NCBI GenBank assembly: GCA_029881175.1
Contig: JAOUNC010000071.1
Coordinates: forward strand, 1-9,487
DNA: 9,487 nucleotides
Reading direction: 5' to 3'
From: Nitrospirota bacterium
GTDB taxonomy: Bacteria; Nitrospirota; Nitrospiria; Nitrospirales; UBA8639
Of this stretch, positions 7,131 to 9,487 are shown piece after piece. The notes beneath the pieces were generated by a model. That model ran no database searches. It saw only the letters and a program-made list of their open reading frames with translations, and was not told the DNA's origin. How positions within the stretch are numbered: the stretch's first letter is position 1; each line of letters starts with the position of its first letter. Position numbers and translations under genes: made by a program.

Positions 7131-7838
7131 TTACGAATTGCCTCCCCGCACATACGGATCTAAGACACGGCGCACTTTGGTCCTGGCCCGATGTAACAAT
7201 ACCCGCTGATTAGTCTCGCTAATCGTAAGAATATTACAGACCTCTTCAGCGCTGACACCTTCAACATCTCGCAACGTAATAACCTGTCGCTGATTGTCGG
7301 GCAACCCGTTAATGGCCTCCTCAATCGCAATCCGACATTCCTTCGACAACAACGCCCGTTCGGGTGTATCCGCTTCCCAGCCTTGGGGAGGGTCGACCCA
7401 ATGGCCACTGCCAGAACCTTCCGCGACAAAGAGCGAATCTTCGAGTGAAGAACCTTCATCCTTTTCAGAATCCACCCCGGCCAAACCGAAGGGCTCATAG
7501 CGCCGCTCCCGTGTGCCCCGAGTCTTGGCTCGATTCGTGAGAATACGAAACACCCATGTTTTAAAAGACGAACGCCCCTCAAACCGACCAATCCCCTCCA
7601 GCACCCCAATCCAGGTTTCCTGCACGACTTCCTCTGCCACCGCCCGGCTCGGCACATAGGCCATGGCCAATCGCAGCAAGGACCCGGAATACTGATCCAT
7701 CACGGCAGAAAACACCGTCTCATCACCATCCTGAAGAGCACGAACCAGACTGGCTTCATCCCGTGGCAAGGGATCTGATAAGTTGGGTACAGCCAGGAAA
7801 AGAACCAATTTCCTGGAAAAAATAAAGGGAAGCAACAT
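7131..7838 (-). CDS. ECF-family RNA polymerase sigma factor
   Basis: A 235-residue ECF sigma factor when started at ATG 7838. Region 2 spans about 43-112 with the core-binding helix AEEVVQETWIGVL (68-80) and the -10 recognition part RFEGRSSFKTWVFRILTNRAK (broken at 85-105). An unusually long acidic/glycine-rich linker (113-163) joins region 4 at 167-229, whose HTH reads EGVSAEEVCNIL then SETNQRVLLHRAR (207-219). The longer frame upstream of 7838 begins only with a TTG at 7874 that overlaps a promoter-like -35, so ATG 7838 is preferred. Residues 1-18 are hydrophobic and not typical of sigma factors, leaving a slightly later non-ATG start possible. There is no ribosome binding site; a TTGATT-17-GATAAT promoter places the transcript start at or beside the ATG. 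The adjacent downstream zf-HC2 gene is its expected anti-sigma partner. Target promoters are unknown, with the redoxin gene the nearest candidate. Confidence 0.9.
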   Translation of the reverse strand: MLLPFIFSRKLVLFLAVPNLSDPLPRDEASLVRALQDGDETVFSAVMDQYSGSLLRLAMAYVPSRAVAEEVVQETWIGVLEGIGRFEGRSSFKTWVFRILTNRAKTRGTRERRYEPFGLAGVDSEKDEGSSLEDSLFVAEGSGSGHWVDPPQGWEADTPERALLSKECRIAIEEAINGLPDNQRQVITLRDVEGVSAEEVCNILTISETNQRVLLHRARTKVRRVLDPYVRGGNS

Positions 7839-7845
7839 GACGGAG

Positions 7846-7874
7846 ATTATCCACCGGATGTCGGTGAGAATCAA
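7846..7874 (-). promoter_or_regulatory. Sigma70-like promoter for the ECF sigma gene (predicted leaderless start)
   Basis: On the minus strand TTGATT (complement of 7869-7874) is followed by exactly 17 bases and GATAAT (complement of 7846-7851), a five-of-six -10. Only seven bases separate the -10 from the A of ATG 7838, so the expected transcription start coincides with the start codon. This fits the absence of a Shine-Dalgarno. It lies in the 83-base gap between the LuxR gene and the sigma gene. A chance match is possible because only two hexamers support it. Confidence 0.5.
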
Positions 7875-7921
7875 GGAAGAACTACAAGGAAGAAACCGTT
7901 GTGGTGTGAAACGAAGAAAGC

Positions 7922-8575
7922 TTAGGTATCTTGGAAGATTTGGGCAAGAATGCCGGTGCGGGTCGTGCTCTTTGTTTTCTTCAGGAGATGTCGAACATGT
8001 TCCTTGACGGTATGCTCACTGATCTCCAAATGTTGAGCAATTTCTTTATTGGTCCCACCCTCACTAATGTATCTCACAATCTCCACTTCCCGATCGGTCA
8101 AACGGAACTGCTCTTTTGCTTGAGCGGGAACAATACGCCGCTCCCGCCCAATTTTTTCCATAAGGATCAACATGCAGGCATCATCGGTGGGCGAATGAGG
8201 CGCCAATGGGAACCCACGCAGCAACACGGGAGCATGGACATCTCCGGTTACCCGTCGTAATTCATGCTGTCCTTCAGATTCTTCCGGGTCGGCATTGTCG
8301 AGTAAGTTGCGAAGAGAAACACATAATTCCAAAATTTCCCTCGGCAACACTTCCTGCGCTCCCGCTCCATACCGTGCCCCAATAATTTGTCGGCTCAACA
8401 CTTCCGCTTCGGCGTTCATAAAGAGCACATCGCCCGTTCCAGCAAACAACATGACACCGGGAATGGAACGTCGTTCAGCAATAGCTTCCAGTCGGGTGAG
8501 ACCACCCCCATGACCAACATGTAATTGGGTCGAACAAGGGATTCCAATTGATCGGCGACTCAAGAGACCCTCCAT
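7922..8575 (-). CDS. LuxR-family transcriptional regulator with N-terminal PAS-like domain
   Basis: A 217-residue regulator. The C-terminal LuxR-type HTH (about 158-213) is complete: LTDREVEIV at 159-167, GGTNKEIAQHLEISEHTVKE (173-192) forming the scaffold and recognition helices, then HVRHLLKKTKST. The N-terminal part (about 33-140) has a PAS-like pattern, with SIPGVMLFAGTGDVLFMNAEA at 37-57 and a hydrophobic strand CMLILME at 134-140, so it probably binds a small ligand or cofactor. There is no receiver domain and no phosphorylatable aspartate pocket, so it is not a NarL-type response regulator. ATG 8575 follows directly after a TGA and has no ribosome binding site; a TTG at 8563 is preceded by GGAGGG (complement of 8568-8573) and could be the real start, costing four residues. 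It is the first gene of the minus-strand block and an inverted repeat lies just upstream. Confidence 0.88.
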   Translation of the reverse strand: MEGLLSRRSIGIPCSTQLHVGHGGGLTRLEAIAERRSIPGVMLFAGTGDVLFMNAEAEVLSRQIIGARYGAGAQEVLPREILELCVSLRNLLDNADPEESEGQHELRRVTGDVHAPVLLRGFPLAPHSPTDDACMLILMEKIGRERRIVPAQAKEQFRLTDREVEIVRYISEGGTNKEIAQHLEISEHTVKEHVRHLLKKTKSTTRTGILAQIFQDT

Positions 8576-8630
8576 TCAGAGATCTGAAAATTCATGCGAT
8601 TATTCAAAATATGACACCCTTGAATTTTTC

Positions 8631-8659
8631 TGAGCAATCAGACATTTCTTGTTTGCTCA
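8631..8659. promoter_or_regulatory. Inverted repeat upstream of the LuxR gene (candidate operator)
   Basis: TGAGCAA (8631-8637) and TTGCTCA (8653-8659) are perfect inverted arms with 15 bases between them. After one mismatch the symmetry continues into T-rich and A-rich flanks (8625-8629 and 8661-8663). The repeat sits 56-84 bases upstream of ATG 8575. A weak -35-like TTGCTC within the left arm has a TCATAT 17 bases on, so a bound dimer would cover the promoter. No T-run follows the arms, so a terminator is unlikely. Confidence 0.35.
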
Positions 8660-8820
8660 AAAAGATCATGATGGGTTTTCGGATAGGAAAAGGAAGAACT
8701 TAAATAAACGGAGAGAGAAAACTCTAGCAAGGGCTCGTCAGCCTTAAAAGTCACGTGCGCAGAATGCCAGTATTCTCTTCATCATTCCCAACATGTAGCA
8801 ATCGGAAATCAATCGTCCTG
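8660..8820. other. Intergenic stretch with no identifiable gene
   Basis: Between the inverted repeat and the hairpin array I see only AT-rich sequence with poor coding character. AAGGGCT-cgtc-AGCCTT near 8728-8746 forms a small bulged hairpin but lacks a directly adjoining T-run. The plus-strand frame that starts at 8755 runs into the repeats and is judged not to be a gene. Confidence 0.4.
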
Positions 8821-8823
8821 GTC

Positions 8824-9133
8824 ATTCCCGACCGCTGTTATCGGGAATCCATCCCCATTGCCGTCATTCCCGACAGTGGTTATCGGGAATCCATCTTGGG
8901 TTCTTTTCGGATGGATCCCCGCCTACAACCTGCGGGGATGACGAATGGGGGAGATGGAACCCCGCCACAACCTGCGGGGATGACGGAAGGGGAAATGGAT
9001 CACCGCCAACAACCTGTGGGGATGACGGAGGAGAAGAGGGATACCAATGTCTGAAAGAAAGGGGGAAATGGATACCTGCCACAGACCGCGGGTATGCCAA
9101 AAATGGGATGCCCCCCGCCTACCACCTGCGGGG
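8824..9133. repeat. Array of seven REP-like hairpin repeats, two in one orientation and five in the other
   Basis: Seven imperfect palindromes with 8-9 base loops occur at 8824-8848, 8866-8890, 8915-8939, 8960-8979, about 9001-9021, 9072-9095 and 9113-9133. Starts are mostly 41-49 bases apart, with one 71-base step. Units 1 and 2 read GTCATTCCCGA...TCGGGAATCCAT; units 3-6 follow the reverse orientation, GGATnCCCGC...GCGGGnATGACG; unit 7 lacks the flanking ATGACG. Stems change in matched pairs: ATTCCCGA/TCGGGAAT, ATCCCCGC/GCGGGGAT, ATACCTGC/GCGGGTAT. Unit 5 has a degraded stem. A GGGGAAATGGAT-like lead-in recurs before units 4-6. GTCATTCC...GGAATCCA hairpins are common dispersed repeats in many bacterial genomes (family knowledge). 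The array contains no gene: translating it gives only repeated PAGMTE-like peptides. Confidence 0.85.
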
Positions 9134-9261
9134 AGGCTGCAAAAAGAACACGTCGGCTAGAGAAATTCTATGTTCACCAAAGAGACGCCAGAGCTCCCTC
9201 GTACTTTCAGGGAACCGGTTAAAAGTGAAGACCTATTCGCCACTTCATGCACCATGCCGGA

Positions 9262-9282
9262 AGACGTTCCACCGGAACGTCT
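9262..9282. repeat. Perfect hairpin, 9-bp stem, loop ACC
   Basis: AGACGTTCC (9262-9270) and GGAACGTCT (9274-9282) form a perfect stem around a three-base loop. It is followed by CTACA. No T-run is attached on either strand. It shares its outer stem (AGACGT/ACGTCT) with the hairpin at 9330-9352. Confidence 0.8.
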
Positions 9283-9329
9283 CTACAAAAATGGTGAAAA
9301 TATCCCTCATCCTGAAGCATGCATTCCAT

Positions 9330-9352
9330 CAGACGTCTCGGTGAGACGTCTG
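9330..9352. repeat. Perfect hairpin, 10-bp stem, loop GGT, inverted partner of 9262-9282
   Basis: CAGACGTCTC (9330-9339) and GAGACGTCTG (9343-9352) form a perfect stem around GGT. Read on the opposite strand the loop is ACC, the same as in the hairpin at 9262-9282, and the outer six stem bases are the same; the inner three pairs differ but remain paired. The two hairpins are therefore opposite-orientation copies of one element. Confidence 0.8.
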
Positions 9353-9355
9353 TCT

Positions 9356-9471
9356 GGCTGATGCCGTTGCACAAAAAATGGAAAAACGCTGCCAAACAAG
9401 CGCATAGCAAAACTCCGGGAAACCCTCGACCCTAAAACCGTGAACTGGTGAGCGTGACGTCGGCATCAGCC
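9356..9471. repeat. 11-bp inverted repeat flanking about 94 bases
   Basis: GGCTGATGCCG (9356-9366) and CGGCATCAGCC (9461-9471) are perfect inverted arms. The left arm adjoins the 9330-9352 hairpin. The enclosed sequence has no convincing gene; a 24-codon frame from ATG 9361 is too short and has no ribosome binding site. It may be the ends of a small palindromic element or part of a structured RNA. Confidence 0.55.
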
Positions 9472-9487
9472 CAAGATTCGGCAAATT

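Larger units (their letters stand above)
9134..9487. other. Terminal non-coding region rich in palindromes
   Basis: About 350 bases to the window edge with no supportable gene. Several frames of 60-80 codons are open on both strands, but they run through the hairpins, overlap one another and show no family resemblance. Besides the hairpins listed separately, AACCGGTT (9213-9220) and GCATGC near 9318-9323 are short palindromes. It may be a dispersed repeat element or the upstream region of a gene beyond the edge. Confidence 0.45.

Noticed and set aside
7838..7874. Longer sigma factor starting at TTG 7874
   Set aside because: The TTG sits inside the candidate -35 element, has no ribosome binding site and would add 12 more residues unlike any sigma factor N-terminus.
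8728..8746. Rho-independent terminator
   Set aside because: Small bulged stem, and the T-run on the minus strand is several bases away from it.
8755..9054. Open frame of 99 codons on the plus strand
   Set aside because: It runs through the hairpin array and its translation is a reiterated PAGMTE-like peptide; the periodicity comes from the DNA repeats. No ribosome binding site.
8864..9100. Open frame of 78 codons on the minus strand, Ser/Pro-rich repeats
   Set aside because: Reverse reading of the same hairpin array; low complexity caused by the repeats.
8824..9133. Possible CRISPR array
   Set aside because: Units are imperfect palindromes with changing stems, irregular spacing and an orientation switch; spacers are not unique constant-length sequences and no cas genes are seen.
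9108..9410. Several 60-80 codon frames on both strands
   Set aside because: They overlap one another, pass through perfect hairpins and have no family resemblance. The frame from ATG 9170 has only a weak GAG-like site upstream.

Overview
The window looks like a chromosomal segment of a free-living Gram-negative bacterium with mid-range GC. The mix of a hybrid histidine kinase, flavoprotein disulfide reductases, a TVP38/TMEM64 protein, DUF3047, a long-linker ECF sigma factor with a zf-HC2 anti-sigma, and an array of GTCATTCCCG-type hairpin repeats is what I would expect from a Nitrospira-like (Nitrospirota) genome. That placement is an inference from gene style and repeats, not from a marker gene.

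Layout. 1-843 (+): 3' part of a hybrid sensor kinase (ATPase domain plus receiver), cut by the window edge. 1032-2450 (+): a pyridine nucleotide-disulfide oxidoreductase with a CxxxxC redox pair. 2451-2825: a gene-free stretch. 2826-5955 (+): a tight run of three genes, namely a TVP38/TMEM64 membrane protein, a second mercuric-reductase-like flavoprotein and an exported DUF3047 protein. 5956-6114: convergent intergenic region. 6115-8575 (-): a regulatory and redox block, transcribed in the order PAS-LuxR regulator, ECF sigma factor, soluble zinc-finger anti-sigma, Prx-like CxxC redoxin. 8576-9487: about 900 bases with no convincing gene. It contains an inverted repeat upstream of the LuxR gene, a seven-unit hairpin array (8824-9133), two oppositely oriented hairpins sharing stem and loop (9262-9352), and an 11-bp inverted repeat (9356-9471).

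How it may work together (inference). The plus-strand genes suggest thiol or metal redox chemistry next to a membrane protein. The two reductases carry different nucleotide-binding signatures, one NADPH-like and one NADH-like. The minus-strand block looks like a stress-response unit in which the sigma/anti-sigma pair controls the redoxin and perhaps other genes. No gene here is a clearly new family. The points most worth checking are a predicted leaderless start for the sigma factor, the two-reductase/TVP38/DUF3047 neighbourhood, and the covarying hairpin repeats.
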